From the NCBI RefSeq assembly GCF_000521505.1, contig NZ_CP003915.1, forward strand, positions 3,100,001 through 3,164,000: 64,000 nucleotides of DNA, read 5' to 3'. Made by a program: the position numbers and the translations under genes. Source of the DNA: Advenella mimigardefordensis DPN7 (GTDB taxonomy: Bacteria; Pseudomonadota; Gammaproteobacteria; Burkholderiales; Burkholderiaceae_B). Positions 1 to 9,091 of this stretch are shown here, piece by piece. Below the pieces are notes generated by a model, which made no database searches, was not told the DNA's origin, and was given only the letters and a program-made list of their open reading frames with translations. Numbering within the stretch: the stretch's first letter is position 1; each line of letters starts with the position of its first letter.

Positions 1-392
1 CATTCCATTTGCCCCCTAGGGAGCCCCTGAATACCGGCACGGATAATCTCGGCCAGATAGGCAGCGTCAAATATCACCAACGCAATCAACATGGTCCAGA
101 ATTGATTGGTCTTAACACCCGTTACACTGGGCAAGAAGAAATAGGCCCAGAACACCACCATGAGCAATGGCGTGCCGCGCACGACAAAAACCAGAATACT
201 CACAGGCCAGCGCACAGTGCGCCAGGGACTGATCCGGGCGAAAGCCAGCAGAACACCGAGAGGCATAGCCATCACCAGCGCACAGCTGGCCAGCAACACG
301 GTCAGCGCAAGTCCGCCCAGCGGCCCATTCGGATATTGGCCCACCAGAAAGTACAACCAGTACGTGTCGATGACTTCCAGAAATCCGCTCAT
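1..392 (-). CDS. Polar amino acid ABC transporter permease (partial, GltK/HisM type)
   Basis: This is the N-terminal 130 residues of an inner-membrane permease for a glutamate/aspartate-type ABC importer; the gene runs off the left edge of the window. Several hydrophobic segments are visible (for example LALTVLLASCALVMAMPLGV), followed by the conserved region where family members enter the EAA loop (AAYLAEIIRAGIQGLPRGQ). The ATG at 392 overlaps the stop of the preceding permease in an ATGA arrangement, which implies translational coupling. Two adjacent permeases next to a family-3 solute receptor is the usual architecture of this importer family. The ATPase is presumably beyond the window. 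Confidence 0.85.
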   Translation of the reverse strand, partial: MSGFLEVIDTYWLYFLVGQYPNGPLGGLALTVLLASCALVMAMPLGVLLAFARISPWRTVRWPVSILVFVVRGTPLLMVVFWAYFFLPSVTGVKTNQFWTMLIALVIFDAAYLAEIIRAGIQGLPRGQME

Positions 393-1084
393 AGCGCCCT
401 CGGCGGATAACGATGCTGGAACCATGCAGCCAGCGCGGTAATCAGTAGCGACAAACTCAGGTATGCGGAAGTCGCAAAAGCGAACGATTCAAAACTTCTG
501 AAACTGGCACTTTCCACCTGGCCGGCCTGATACATAAGCTCGGCCACGCCGATGACAGTTGCAATACTGGTGTTCTTCCACAAGTTAAGCGTCTGCGAAA
601 TCAGTGGCGGGGTAATAACCCGCATGGCCTGTGGCAGGATAACCAGACGCATCGTTGCCAGAAAGCTGAACCCCAGTGCACGCGCCGCCTCTGTCTGTAC
701 AAATGAAATTGCCCGGATGCCGCTGCGAATGTCTTCTGCCATATATGCGGCAGTATAAAGCGTCAGTGCAATGACAGCACAGATGGCTTCGGTATTGCCG
801 GCATAAAGCCATTGCTTTGCTGCCTCTGGCAACATCTCGGGCGCACCAAAATACCAAAACAGCATATGCGCCAGCAACGGAATATTGCGTATCGTCTCTA
901 CATAGGTAAAACCCAGACCGCGCAGCACCCGGAACGGCGCCAGCCGCAGCAAGGCGATACAAGTGGCCAGTGGCAGCGCGAGCACCAATGAAACAGCCAG
1001 CAGCTGTATGGATAGCCATACGCCTGCCAGCAGCATTTCATGATACCGGCCGCTAAGCAGCATGGAAGCGTCAAACTCGGGCAT
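389..1084 (-). CDS. Polar amino acid ABC transporter permease (GltJ type)
   Basis: This 231-residue inner-membrane permease is the first of two in a glutamate/aspartate-type importer. It has about five transmembrane segments and the EAA loop that contacts the ATPase (EAARALGFSFLATMRLVILP, residues about 133-152). The length is usual for the HisMQ family. It overlaps the next permease by four bases and lies downstream of the solute receptor, from which it is separated by a terminator-like hairpin. Exact substrate is inferred from the receptor and could be another acidic amino acid or an arylate-related acid. Confidence 0.88.
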   Translation of the reverse strand: MPEFDASMLLSGRYHEMLLAGVWLSIQLLAVSLVLALPLATCIALLRLAPFRVLRGLGFTYVETIRNIPLLAHMLFWYFGAPEMLPEAAKQWLYAGNTEAICAVIALTLYTAAYMAEDIRSGIRAISFVQTEAARALGFSFLATMRLVILPQAMRVITPPLISQTLNLWKNTSIATVIGVAELMYQAGQVESASFRSFESFAFATSAYLSLSLLITALAAWFQHRYPPRAL

Positions 1085-1109
1085 GACTCGGTCGTTTATT
1101 CAGAGAAAC

Positions 1110-1157
1110 AAAAAACGGCGTGATATCAGCTGTGCACGACAAGCACAGCCCACGCCG
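1110..1157 (-). terminator. Intrinsic terminator or attenuator between receptor and permease genes
   Basis: Read on the minus strand, a hairpin with outer arms CGGCGTG/CACGCCG (1116-1122 and 1151-1157) and inner arms GCTGTGC/GCACAGC (1129-1135 and 1143-1149, 7-nt loop) is followed by six T (positions 1115-1110). It lies between the receptor gene and the permease genes of one operon. Partial termination here would give more receptor than permease, as in many ABC operons. Confidence 0.75.
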
Positions 1158-1218
1158 CCACTATGCAACAGCAACCGGCAGTTTTTCCGATGCCGTCTCA
1201 CGCAATTGCAGTCTACTC

Positions 1219-2046
1219 TTAAATCTTATCGGTTTCGAGTTTAAAACTGCGTGTTGAGAACTGAGACTTGGTATTCGGCCCGTACCATTTGAAGAAAATT
1301 TTCTCAGCCTGGCCAGACGCCTCAAGTTCACGCAGTGTATCGTCCACCACTTTTTTCAGACCCGCTTCGCCTTTACGCAAGCCGAAAGCCAGTGGTTCTT
1401 CGCTGATACTTGGCTTGAGCACGACAAAATCTTTCTGTTTAGGCCCCAGCTTGGCGTACACGCGCAACAGGGCTGCTTCATCGTCCACATAACCAACACC
1501 CTTGCCTTGTTGCAATGCAAGAAACGCCTGCTGACTGGTATCGAAGGTAACCACATTCACATCAGGCACCGCCTTGCGGATATTCGGTTCCTGAGTGCCA
1601 CCACGGATTGTCAGCACTTTTTTGCCGGCCAACCCCGCCAGGTCTGTAATGCCACTGTCGCTACGCACCAGCGCCTTTTGGCCTGTGACAAACGTTGTCA
1701 CGGAAAAATCAATTTGTGCCTCACGTTCTTTATTGTGCGTCAGACCGGCAGCAATAATATCAACGTGTTTCTGCTGAAGTTCGGGAATACGGGCCGCTAC
1801 GGCGACCTGCTTGAAGCGCGCCTTGACGCCGATCTTATCGGCGACCGCCTTGGCAAGATCAACCTCATAGCCAATGAACTCGCGGGTTTTGGGGTCAATA
1901 AAGGTTGCCGGCTCATCTGTGCCCAAAACGCCGACTACCAGCTCGCCGTTTTTCTTGATATCGTCCAGTTGATCAGCCTGTGCGCTGACAGCGCCCAGGC
2001 CAATGAGGGTTGCGCCCAGCAAGGCTAATAGTTTTCTTGGTTTCAT
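1219..2046 (-). CDS. Periplasmic amino acid-binding protein (SBP family 3, glutamate/aspartate type)
   Basis: This 275-residue receptor begins with a Sec signal peptide (MKPRKLLALLGATLIGLGAV, cleavage after SAQA) and continues with a family-3 solute-binding fold (LDDIKKNGELVVGV; EVDLAKAVADKIG; the GYVDDEAALL hinge region). I use the ATG at 2046 because the signal peptide starts there and AGGA lies upstream; a TTG 36 bases earlier would add an unlikely extension. It is the first gene of the receptor-permease-permease operon, and the LysR gene at 2257-3162 on the same strand is a plausible regulator. The long AT-rich gap 2047-2256 should hold its promoter. Confidence 0.88.
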   Translation of the reverse strand: MKPRKLLALLGATLIGLGAVSAQADQLDDIKKNGELVVGVLGTDEPATFIDPKTREFIGYEVDLAKAVADKIGVKARFKQVAVAARIPELQQKHVDIIAAGLTHNKEREAQIDFSVTTFVTGQKALVRSDSGITDLAGLAGKKVLTIRGGTQEPNIRKAVPDVNVVTFDTSQQAFLALQQGKGVGYVDDEAALLRVYAKLGPKQKDFVVLKPSISEEPLAFGLRKGEAGLKKVVDDTLRELEASGQAEKIFFKWYGPNTKSQFSTRSFKLETDKI

Positions 2047-2256
2047 GGTGGCGGGTTTCCTGATAGTTGGCGTTATGCTCAAAGGTTATTTGGAATACAT
2101 ATATTCGTGAAGAAAACTATATCAGCATAACAAAGGCGAATAAAATAACCAATGGTTATTTAATAATTATCGGATTGTCCAATCCCCTGCTTAACGTGCT
2201 AGCGGAAAAGCCTCCCTGCCGGTTCCCGATGGTCAGGGTCAGACGCTTTTCCGGTA

Positions 2257-3162
2257 TCATCCCGTCACGCGTCCAGCCATCGCCTGGCGTGCAAGCTCCC
2301 TTTCCAGCCAGGCAATAAAATACTGGGCTTCAGGTTTCGCGTTCGGGCCAACACCATAATAGTACCGGGTAACCGGCAGGCGCATATCCGGTAATAGGCA
2401 GCAAAGCCGGCCCAGCGCAACGTCGTGGGAAATCAATGAAAACGGAACAGCAGCGAAACCCAGGCCGTCTTCGACCGCCTGCAGAACAAAATGCACATGG
2501 TCAAACTGCATTTGACCCACAGGTCTGACGCCGTCGATACCAGCATGCTCCAGCCAGGCCTCCCAATCGCCCTTGCGAGACTTTGACCGAAGCAGGGTCA
2601 GTCCCGCCAGCGCACCTGGATCCGTAACACAATACCTTGCCTGGGAAGCGGGCGACATAACCAGACATACGTCATCTTCAATAAATGGGGACACCTGCAT
2701 CGCGTCCGACCATCCCTTGAGGCCCCGGCGGATGGAAATATCAAATTCGCCGGCCGACTCGGGCGGTAACGTCGTGGTGAGTACGTGGGGCTCTATACCG
2801 GGATATTGCGCGATGAATTCAGGCAGCCGGGGAATCAGCCAGCGCACCGCAAATGATGGACGCACATTTACTCTGACCACCCGTTCTGGCGTCTGACTCA
2901 TTACCGATTGCGCAGCATTGGCGATTTGCTTGAGAGCCGCATCGGCCTGCGTGAAAAACCGCAAGCCTTCGAGCGTCAGGCTTACCTGCCGGATACGTCG
3001 GTCAAACAGACGCACACCCATATAGGCCTCAAGCGCCTTCACCTGATGACTGATTGCGCTATGGGTGATATGCAATTCATTGGCCGCCAGCGTAAAGCTC
3101 TGGTGACGGGCCGCTGCAACAAAAGCGCGAACGGCATTCAGGGGCGGCAGGGACGTATTCAT
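2257..3162 (-). CDS. LysR-family transcriptional regulator (GcvA-like)
   Basis: This 301-residue protein has an N-terminal winged helix (LNAVRAFVAAARHQSFTLAA ... HSAISHQVKALEAYMGVRLF, residues about 7-66) and a C-terminal LysR effector domain. The PLNAVRAF start and the RRIRQVSLTLEG wing resemble the GcvA/AmpR branch. The ATG at 3162 fits the family N-terminus; an in-frame start 48 bases upstream is less likely. It lies upstream of the amino-acid receptor on the same strand and 74 bp from a divergent MFS gene, so either could be its target. The inducer cannot be read from the sequence. Confidence 0.88.
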   Translation of the reverse strand: MNTSLPPLNAVRAFVAAARHQSFTLAANELHITHSAISHQVKALEAYMGVRLFDRRIRQVSLTLEGLRFFTQADAALKQIANAAQSVMSQTPERVVRVNVRPSFAVRWLIPRLPEFIAQYPGIEPHVLTTTLPPESAGEFDISIRRGLKGWSDAMQVSPFIEDDVCLVMSPASQARYCVTDPGALAGLTLLRSKSRKGDWEAWLEHAGIDGVRPVGQMQFDHVHFVLQAVEDGLGFAAVPFSLISHDVALGRLCCLLPDMRLPVTRYYYGVGPNAKPEAQYFIAWLERELARQAMAGRVTG

Positions 3163-3236
3163 GTGTTCAATTTTATAACACATGACGCGAATTAATATCG
3201 TTTGTCGCATCTCACACTGCGCAGTAGCATTCCCGT

Positions 3237-4382
3237 ATGATCATTTCCCCTGTCCAGACACCCGTTGACCAGCATTCGCGGCATGCCGCGCTCGCCATGG
3301 CCCTTGCTTTACCCACTGATGTTGTCCTGTATTTGTTACTCCCCATGTACTCGGAACAGTTTGGTGTATCGCTGGTTGAGGCTGGCGTATTGCTTGCCGC
3401 CAATCGCCTTATCCGAATTGCCGGGTATGGCTTTGTCGCTCGCTTTTATGCCAGTCATGGTGACCGCCTGATCTGCACGCTTGCCGTGATTGCGGCAAGC
3501 CTGTGTGCAGTGGGATATGCCACGCTGACGGGCCTCTGGGCATTATTGCCGCTGCGCCTGCTTTGGGGATTGGCCTTCGCCGCTTTGAACCTGTCAACGC
3601 AGGCATTGGCCACGGCCGAAGCAACAGGAGCATCACGCCGATCAGGAAGATCCCGCGCCTTTATCGCGCTGGGCCCCGCCATCGCATTGCCTCTGGCCGC
3701 ACTACTTGCCTATGGCTTCGGACCCCGCGCAATTTTCTGGCTACTGGCCGCCACAGCTTTAACGGGCGTCGTGGTTACTCGCCGCCTTCCATCCAGTGCG
3801 TACCCCACGCCGCCAAAGCGGCGAGGGCTGAGCCTGCCCAACAGCCTGGATATGTGGTCTTTTCTGGAAGGATTCACGCTGGACGGGCTATTCATTATCG
3901 GTCTGTCCTACCTGGGCAGTGATCTTTTTCCTGAGAGCGCGGTCGTAACTGCCGGCCTGTTGCTGGCACTGCGCTACCTGGGTGAAATTATTCTGAGCCC
4001 CATCGGCGGCAGGCTTGCAGAAAGATTCGGCGCCGAAAAGCTGCTGCTGGCACTATCACTGATGACCTGTATATGCCTGATCGGATTCGGTGCGGGCTGG
4101 ATATGGAGTTGTGCCAGCTTGATTGTTGCGCTGCGTGCCCTGCAACTGCCGCTGCTGGCGCCCATCGTCGCCAGACGAACGCCCGGACCCGAGCGGGTTC
4201 ACGCCCTCGCCGCTCGTTCTGTCTGGCGCGACATCGGAGCCGGAACGGGCCCGCTTGCCGCCGGGCTGGTACTGCCTTTGCTGTCTGCTTTCTGGGTATA
4301 CTCAATACCTGCGCTGTTGCTGGTGTGGGCTGCCGCTGCCTGCGTCGAGCGTCCATCCCTCAGCGAACATCGGAAATCATAG
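3237..4382 (+). CDS. MFS transporter
   Basis: This 381-residue inner-membrane protein has about twelve hydrophobic segments in two halves and the cytoplasmic-loop pattern of major-facilitator proteins (for example GGRLAERFGAEKLL after the middle of the chain). It is divergent from the LysR gene at 2257-3162 with a 74-bp shared promoter gap, so it may be under that regulator. It ends 60 bp before the convergent boxA end. The substrate is not evident; the sequence gives no reason to prefer drug efflux over metabolite export. Confidence 0.8.
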   Translation: MIISPVQTPVDQHSRHAALAMALALPTDVVLYLLLPMYSEQFGVSLVEAGVLLAANRLIRIAGYGFVARFYASHGDRLICTLAVIAASLCAVGYATLTGLWALLPLRLLWGLAFAALNLSTQALATAEATGASRRSGRSRAFIALGPAIALPLAALLAYGFGPRAIFWLLAATALTGVVVTRRLPSSAYPTPPKRRGLSLPNSLDMWSFLEGFTLDGLFIIGLSYLGSDLFPESAVVTAGLLLALRYLGEIILSPIGGRLAERFGAEKLLLALSLMTCICLIGFGAGWIWSCASLIVALRALQLPLLAPIVARRTPGPERVHALAARSVWRDIGAGTGPLAAGLVLPLLSAFWVYSIPALLLVWAAAACVERPSLSEHRKS

Positions 4383-4442
4383 ACAAACGCCCGTTTCAGA
4401 ATATGACGCGGCAGATCGTAGCGCTATACCAACCCAACACGA

Positions 4443-5714
4443 TCAATACGTCTCCAGATGCAGCCGCCCTTTTTTCCTCAGTGTCGCATGCAGTTCCGGC
4501 CACTGCATGCCGCCGGCAGCAGCCACTTCCTGCAGTACCTCCAGTACGCCGGATTCCATGCCCTTGACGCCGCACACATAAATATACGTGTCCTCGTTCT
4601 GCAACAATGCAAGCAGATCGGGCAAGCGTTCGCGCATCACATCCTGCACATATTTTTTGGGCTGTCCCGGCGTACGCGAAAAGGCGAAATTAATATCGAT
4701 AAAGTCTTTGGGCAATTTGTTGAGCGGTCCGAAATAAGGCAATTCTTCCTTGCATCGGGCACCGAAGAACAACATGAGCTTGCCGCGCTCAACATTCTGC
4801 CCTTCCAGACGCTTGCGCCGGCGCCTCTCGGTCATTGCGCGCATGGGCGCACTGCCGGTTCCGGTGCAAATCATGATGATATTTGAACCGGGGTGGTTCG
4901 GCATCAGAAAGGTATGCCCGAAAGGCCCGATGACCTGCACCTTGTCCCCTTTCTTCAAATCACATACGTAATTAGAACAGACGCCTTTGACCGGGATGCC
5001 GTCATAGTCCTGCACCACCCGCTTGACGGTAATCGAGACATTGTTATAACGGGGTCGTTCACCATCTCGCGGACTGGCCAGCGAATACTGCCGGGCATGA
5101 TGCAAGCGGTCGCTGGCGTCGGTCCCTGGCGGAATAATACCGATGGACTGGCCCTCCAGCACTGGAAATGGTGCATCGCCGAAATCCAGTACGATATGAC
5201 GAATGTCGCTTTCAGATGCGTCATCGGTCAGCCGGTAGTTGCCCGATACCGTTGCCGTCACCACGTTGCGTGTCCCATACAGGTTGGTATAGCTGTGCGA
5301 GGCAGACCAGGGAGGTACCTGCGCACCGGCAACATAATTGCTGCCCTGTATGGTCACTTCGGCTTCGGCCTGTGCAGCGGGCGCGGCCGAGTCGCTATCG
5401 ACACCCGGGCTTGCCGGCTGCTCCTGCGCCTCCAGCGCCAGCGGCGCCGGCAACTCGTCCCAGCTGTATTGCTCTTCGATGGAATACATTTTCTCTGCAG
5501 GCACCGGCTGCCAGTTATCGATGGCGCCCGTAGGACAGGGCGCCACACAGGCCATGCAGTGATTACAGATATCCGGCATCACAACATAATTGGTCCCGTC
5601 ATGCGTAATCGCATCTATCGGGCACGTTTCCTCACAGGTGTTGCACCGTATGCAAATTTCCGGATCAATCAGGTGCTGTTTTTTTATTACCTGGGCTTGT
5701 TCGATCGTCGCCAT
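4443..5714 (-). CDS. boxA: Benzoyl-CoA 2,3-epoxidase reductase component BoxA
   Basis: BoxA is the NADPH-dependent flavoprotein reductase that passes electrons to the BoxB di-iron epoxidase in aerobic benzoyl-CoA degradation. The 423-residue protein starts with two 4Fe-4S ferredoxin motifs (Cys 21, 24, 27, 31 and Cys 50, 53, 56, 60; [12 protein letters not shown] and [12 protein letters not shown]). A variable linker follows, then a ferredoxin-NADP reductase module with the FAD-binding RQYSLAS motif and the nucleotide-binding [12 protein letters not shown] motif. The start at 5714 places MATIEQ at the N-terminus and removes an unsupported 22-residue extension. It is the last gene of boxCBA, 66 bp after boxB. 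Confidence 0.95.
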   Translation of the reverse strand: MATIEQAQVIKKQHLIDPEICIRCNTCEETCPIDAITHDGTNYVVMPDICNHCMACVAPCPTGAIDNWQPVPAEKMYSIEEQYSWDELPAPLALEAQEQPASPGVDSDSAAPAAQAEAEVTIQGSNYVAGAQVPPWSASHSYTNLYGTRNVVTATVSGNYRLTDDASESDIRHIVLDFGDAPFPVLEGQSIGIIPPGTDASDRLHHARQYSLASPRDGERPRYNNVSITVKRVVQDYDGIPVKGVCSNYVCDLKKGDKVQVIGPFGHTFLMPNHPGSNIIMICTGTGSAPMRAMTERRRRKRLEGQNVERGKLMLFFGARCKEELPYFGPLNKLPKDFIDINFAFSRTPGQPKKYVQDVMRERLPDLLALLQNEDTYIYVCGVKGMESGVLEVLQEVAAAGGMQWPELHATLRKKGRLHLETY

Positions 5715-5780
5715 CACAGTCTGCTCCTGGATTTTTTCCCTGTTATCGGATGCCCTACTGCAGGCATCCCCAATCAACAA

Positions 5781-7208
5781 TCAATTGAATCGCACATATT
5801 CAAAATCAACCGGCTGACGATTAATACCCATCACCGGCGGCGCGATCCAGTTAGCAAATTTGCCCGGCTCGACGACGCGCCCCATCAAAGAAGCGACAAA
5901 GGCACGATCTTCGTTTGTCGGTAACCACTCACGTTCATGGCTGACCCATTCGGCCTCGGACATCATCACACCCTCGGGCGAAACAAAGGCGCCGGACAGC
6001 GTACCGATGCTGCGGTTAAATGCCTTGTGCGGTGTTTTCAGACGGAAAGGAATACCCGCCTTCTCTATCACTTTGTTCCAGCGATTGACGCCCCCCACCG
6101 AGTCCTTGATATAGTCATCGCGCAACACTTCGTTCAGTGCGTTCAGCATGGGCACAGAACGCTCGACCAGACGTCCGTCCTGCACGGCCAGCACGTTGTA
6201 GGTGCGATCATATAGCTTATGATCGTCGTCACGCTTGGTCTCTTCGTAACGCCCTTTCAAACCGGTGTTGTAGAAGGTGGCGGCGTTACTGGACTCATCG
6301 GCACCGAACAGATCAATGGTGACACTGAAATGGAAATTCAGATAGCGCTGGATGGTTTCCAGATCAATCACGCCGGCTTCACGAAGCCGTGCAGGATCAT
6401 CTGTTTTCAATTGATTCATAACCTCGCAGGTACGCTGAATGACCCGGGATACGCCCGACTCGCCCACAAACATATGATGCGCCTCTTCAGTCAGCATGAA
6501 TTTTGTAGTACGGGCCAGCGGGTCAAAGCCTGATTCGGCCAGCGCACACAATTGAAATTTACCGTCGCGATCGGTGAAATACGTGAACATGTAAAACGAT
6601 AGCCAGTCCGGTGTTTTTTCATTGAAGGCCGCCAGAATTCGCGGATTGTCTTCGTCGCCGCTATTGCGTTCCAGCAGGGCTTCTGCTTCCTCACGACCAT
6701 CACGACCGAAATGTTTATGCAGCAGGTACACCATGGCCCACAAATGCCGCCCCTCTTCTACATTGACCTGGAACAGATTGCGCAAGTCATACATGGACGG
6801 CGCAGTCAGGCCCAGATGGCGCTGCTGTTCCACCGATGCAGGTTCCGTATCGCCCTGCGTCACAATAATGCGCCGCAGATTGGCGCGATGCTCGCCCGGT
6901 ACATCCTGCCAGGCTTTCTCACCTTTATGTTCGCCGAAGTTGACCTGGCGCTCGGCATCACGCGGGTTCAGGAAAATACCCCAGCGATAGTCGGGCATTT
7001 TCACATAGCCAAAAGATGCCCAGCCCTGCGGATCGACGCTGGTCGCAGTACGCAAATAGACGTCAAAGTCCTGCGAACCTTCGGGACCCATATCATTCCA
7101 CCATTTGCGGTAATTCGGTTGCCAGTGTTCAAGCGCGCGCTGCAGCGTCCTGTCTTCGGACAGATTGACATTATTGGGAATTTTATCGTTGTAGTTGATG
7201 CTTGACAT
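5781..7208 (-). CDS. boxB: Benzoyl-CoA 2,3-epoxidase oxygenase component BoxB
   Basis: BoxB is the class I di-iron monooxygenase that converts benzoyl-CoA to its 2,3-epoxide. The 475-residue length is usual. The iron ligands expected from the Azoarcus enzyme are all present two residues later here: Glu122, Glu152 with His155 (EEGRH), Asp213, and Glu242 with His245 (EEAHH). The ATG at 7208 (MSSINYNDKIP) follows the SD-like CTGGAGATCACT and matches the family N-terminus, so the longer reading to 7298 is rejected. It lies between boxC and boxA on the same strand. Confidence 0.96.
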   Translation of the reverse strand: MSSINYNDKIPNNVNLSEDRTLQRALEHWQPNYRKWWNDMGPEGSQDFDVYLRTATSVDPQGWASFGYVKMPDYRWGIFLNPRDAERQVNFGEHKGEKAWQDVPGEHRANLRRIIVTQGDTEPASVEQQRHLGLTAPSMYDLRNLFQVNVEEGRHLWAMVYLLHKHFGRDGREEAEALLERNSGDEDNPRILAAFNEKTPDWLSFYMFTYFTDRDGKFQLCALAESGFDPLARTTKFMLTEEAHHMFVGESGVSRVIQRTCEVMNQLKTDDPARLREAGVIDLETIQRYLNFHFSVTIDLFGADESSNAATFYNTGLKGRYEETKRDDDHKLYDRTYNVLAVQDGRLVERSVPMLNALNEVLRDDYIKDSVGGVNRWNKVIEKAGIPFRLKTPHKAFNRSIGTLSGAFVSPEGVMMSEAEWVSHEREWLPTNEDRAFVASLMGRVVEPGKFANWIAPPVMGINRQPVDFEYVRFN

Positions 7209-7304
7209 AGTGATCTCCAGTGTCTCGGAGGGGGTATGACTCTCGGTTACCCCCGCTCCTTCTATTAGATGGATAAACGCAGCTTGCAGGCGATGCAATC
7301 TGCG

Positions 7305-8966
7305 TCAGACGCGATTGCGGTCAAAGTTCGGTTTTTCGCCCTTGCCATATAGCTTGAGCGCACCCTTTTCCCCCACGGCATTGGGTCGGATAAAGATCCA
7401 GTTCTGCCAGGCCGTCAGGCGACCAAAAATCCGTGTCCACATATTTTCCGGACCGTTAAAGCGCAGATTGGCTTCCATGCCGGTCAATGCATCGGGCGAC
7501 ATGGACACACGCTCTTCAATGGCGATTCGTACTTCGTCGTCCCAGTCAATATCATCCAGCGCATAGGTCACCAAGCCGGCCTGTTCCGCCTGATCGCCAT
7601 CCAGCCGCTTGCCCGCCAGCGCCTTGATCTCGTCCAGGCTGGCGTTCTCTTCATAGAAGCGACGTGCCAGACGTGACTGGCGCGTAACCATGGGCAGGAA
7701 ACCGAAATTGATCGGACCCACCGTGATATGCGGTGTACGCGCTTCATCGTCGGGCAGGGTCAGCATATAGATGCGATCGCAGGCAAGCGCGGCTTCCAGC
7801 AAGGATCCGGCAAAGCATGACCCTTCCTCAACTAGCGCAAACAGAGAGCGGGATGAGACATCCAGCCGCGCCAGGGTACGACGCAACAGTCCCAGTGTTT
7901 CACGCACGAACCAGTGATCTTTATGGTTCAGCATGATGTCGTCGCTTTGCAGAACCGCTTCGGCACTACCGGCCGTCTTGATCAGCCACAATCCGCTATC
8001 CAGTTCGTTGGTGCGCATGGAAAGAATCGCGTCATCCAGTTCACGCGCCATTTGCAGCGGCCACCATGTCATACCGGCCTGCATAATGGCTTCAATCGTG
8101 TCGGGGAGGGCAGCGTCGGGGCCACGCAAGGTAAAAGTGGCAAACTGGCCTGCCCGGTCGATATCAACACTGACATATTTATATTGCAGACTATCGGCCG
8201 TTTCGTGTTTGTCCAGCGGCGTCAGCGCCACGCCCTGCAGTCCCGTAGCAGCGTCTGCACCCTGCTGCTGCGCCAGTTCCTGTGCGCGGGCACTGATGGT
8301 CTCCTGAAAGCGCGCAGGCTTGACAACCTCATCAACCAGTTTCCAGTCTTTGGCCCTCTGGCCGCGAATACCCTCGACCAGGGTGCAGAAAATATCGGCG
8401 TGATCATGACGGACTTTGCGTTTGTCCGTCACCCGGGTCAGACCACCCGTACCCGGGAGCACACCAAGCAATGGCACTTCGGGTAGCGATACCGACGAAG
8501 AACGGTCGTCCACCAGATAGATTTCATCACAGGCCAGCGCCAATTCATAGCCGCCGCCCGCACAGGCACCATTGACAGCTGCAATAAATTTGATGCCGGA
8601 ATGCTCGCTGGTGTCTTCAATGCTGTTGCGTGTTTCGTTGGTGAACTTGCAGAAATTCACTTTCCAGGCATGACTGGACAGACCCAGCATGAAAATATTG
8701 GCGCCCGAGCAGAAGATGCGCTCCTTGCCACTGGCCACCACCACGCTGCGCACCTCTGGATGTTCAAAGCGAAGACGATTGAGTGCATCGTGCAATTCGA
8801 TATCCACGCCCAGATCATACGAATTCAGTTTCAGCTTATAGCCGGGACGAATGCCGCTGTCCTCATCAATGTCGATTGTCAGACGCGCAATATTACCTTC
8901 AGTCGTAAACGACAGATGCTTGTACTGCGACGGATGGGTCTGGTAATTGACTTTCAGCTCGCTCAT
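7305..8966 (-). CDS. boxC: 2,3-Epoxybenzoyl-CoA dihydrolase BoxC
   Basis: BoxC hydrolyses and opens the ring of 2,3-epoxybenzoyl-CoA, giving 3,4-dehydroadipyl-CoA semialdehyde and formate. The 553-residue protein is a double crotonase-like enzyme, usual length for the family. The first half holds the oxyanion-hole region (ERIFCSGANIFMLG) and GACAGGGYELALACDE; a second crotonase-like segment follows after about residue 300 (EGSCFAGSLLEAALACDRIY). The ATG at 8966 follows GGAGACCAGCC. It is the first gene of boxCBA, downstream of a sigma-70 promoter and a BoxR-type operator at 8988-9051. Confidence 0.96.
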   Translation of the reverse strand: MSELKVNYQTHPSQYKHLSFTTEGNIARLTIDIDEDSGIRPGYKLKLNSYDLGVDIELHDALNRLRFEHPEVRSVVVASGKERIFCSGANIFMLGLSSHAWKVNFCKFTNETRNSIEDTSEHSGIKFIAAVNGACAGGGYELALACDEIYLVDDRSSSVSLPEVPLLGVLPGTGGLTRVTDKRKVRHDHADIFCTLVEGIRGQRAKDWKLVDEVVKPARFQETISARAQELAQQQGADAATGLQGVALTPLDKHETADSLQYKYVSVDIDRAGQFATFTLRGPDAALPDTIEAIMQAGMTWWPLQMARELDDAILSMRTNELDSGLWLIKTAGSAEAVLQSDDIMLNHKDHWFVRETLGLLRRTLARLDVSSRSLFALVEEGSCFAGSLLEAALACDRIYMLTLPDDEARTPHITVGPINFGFLPMVTRQSRLARRFYEENASLDEIKALAGKRLDGDQAEQAGLVTYALDDIDWDDEVRIAIEERVSMSPDALTGMEANLRFNGPENMWTRIFGRLTAWQNWIFIRPNAVGEKGALKLYGKGEKPNFDRNRV

Positions 8967-8987
8967 GGCTGGTCTCCAATAGAGTCA

Positions 8988-9001
8988 TGCATTTCATTGC
9001 A
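8988..9001 (-). promoter_or_regulatory. BoxR-type operator TGCA-N6-TGCA upstream of boxC
   Basis: TGCATTTCATTGCA fits the TGCA-N6-TGCA operator described for BoxR/BzdR in Azoarcus. It lies just downstream of the predicted boxC transcription start, a position suited to repression. A single TGCA half-site also lies inside the promoter spacer at 9029-9032. Confidence 0.7.
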
Positions 9002-9021
9002 TTTTGTTTGTCTGTAAACGC

Positions 9022-9051
9022 ACTATATTGCATGATTCCGCAGGCGGTCAA
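9022..9051 (-). promoter_or_regulatory. Predicted sigma-70 promoter of boxCBA
   Basis: On the minus strand TTGACC (9051-9046) and TATAGT (9027-9022) are separated by 18 bases, giving a start near 9015. A TGCA half-site (9032-9029) sits in the spacer and the full BoxR-type operator follows the start. This is a motif reading only. Confidence 0.6.
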
Positions 9052-9091
9052 GCGATTTGACTAGGGACTTACCCTAGCCTCCTTCGTACAA

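Noticed and set aside
4893..5924. A 343-codon plus-strand frame across boxA and the start of the boxB region.
   Set aside because: It is antisense to BoxA and BoxB, which have full metal and cofactor motifs; it has no family features of its own.
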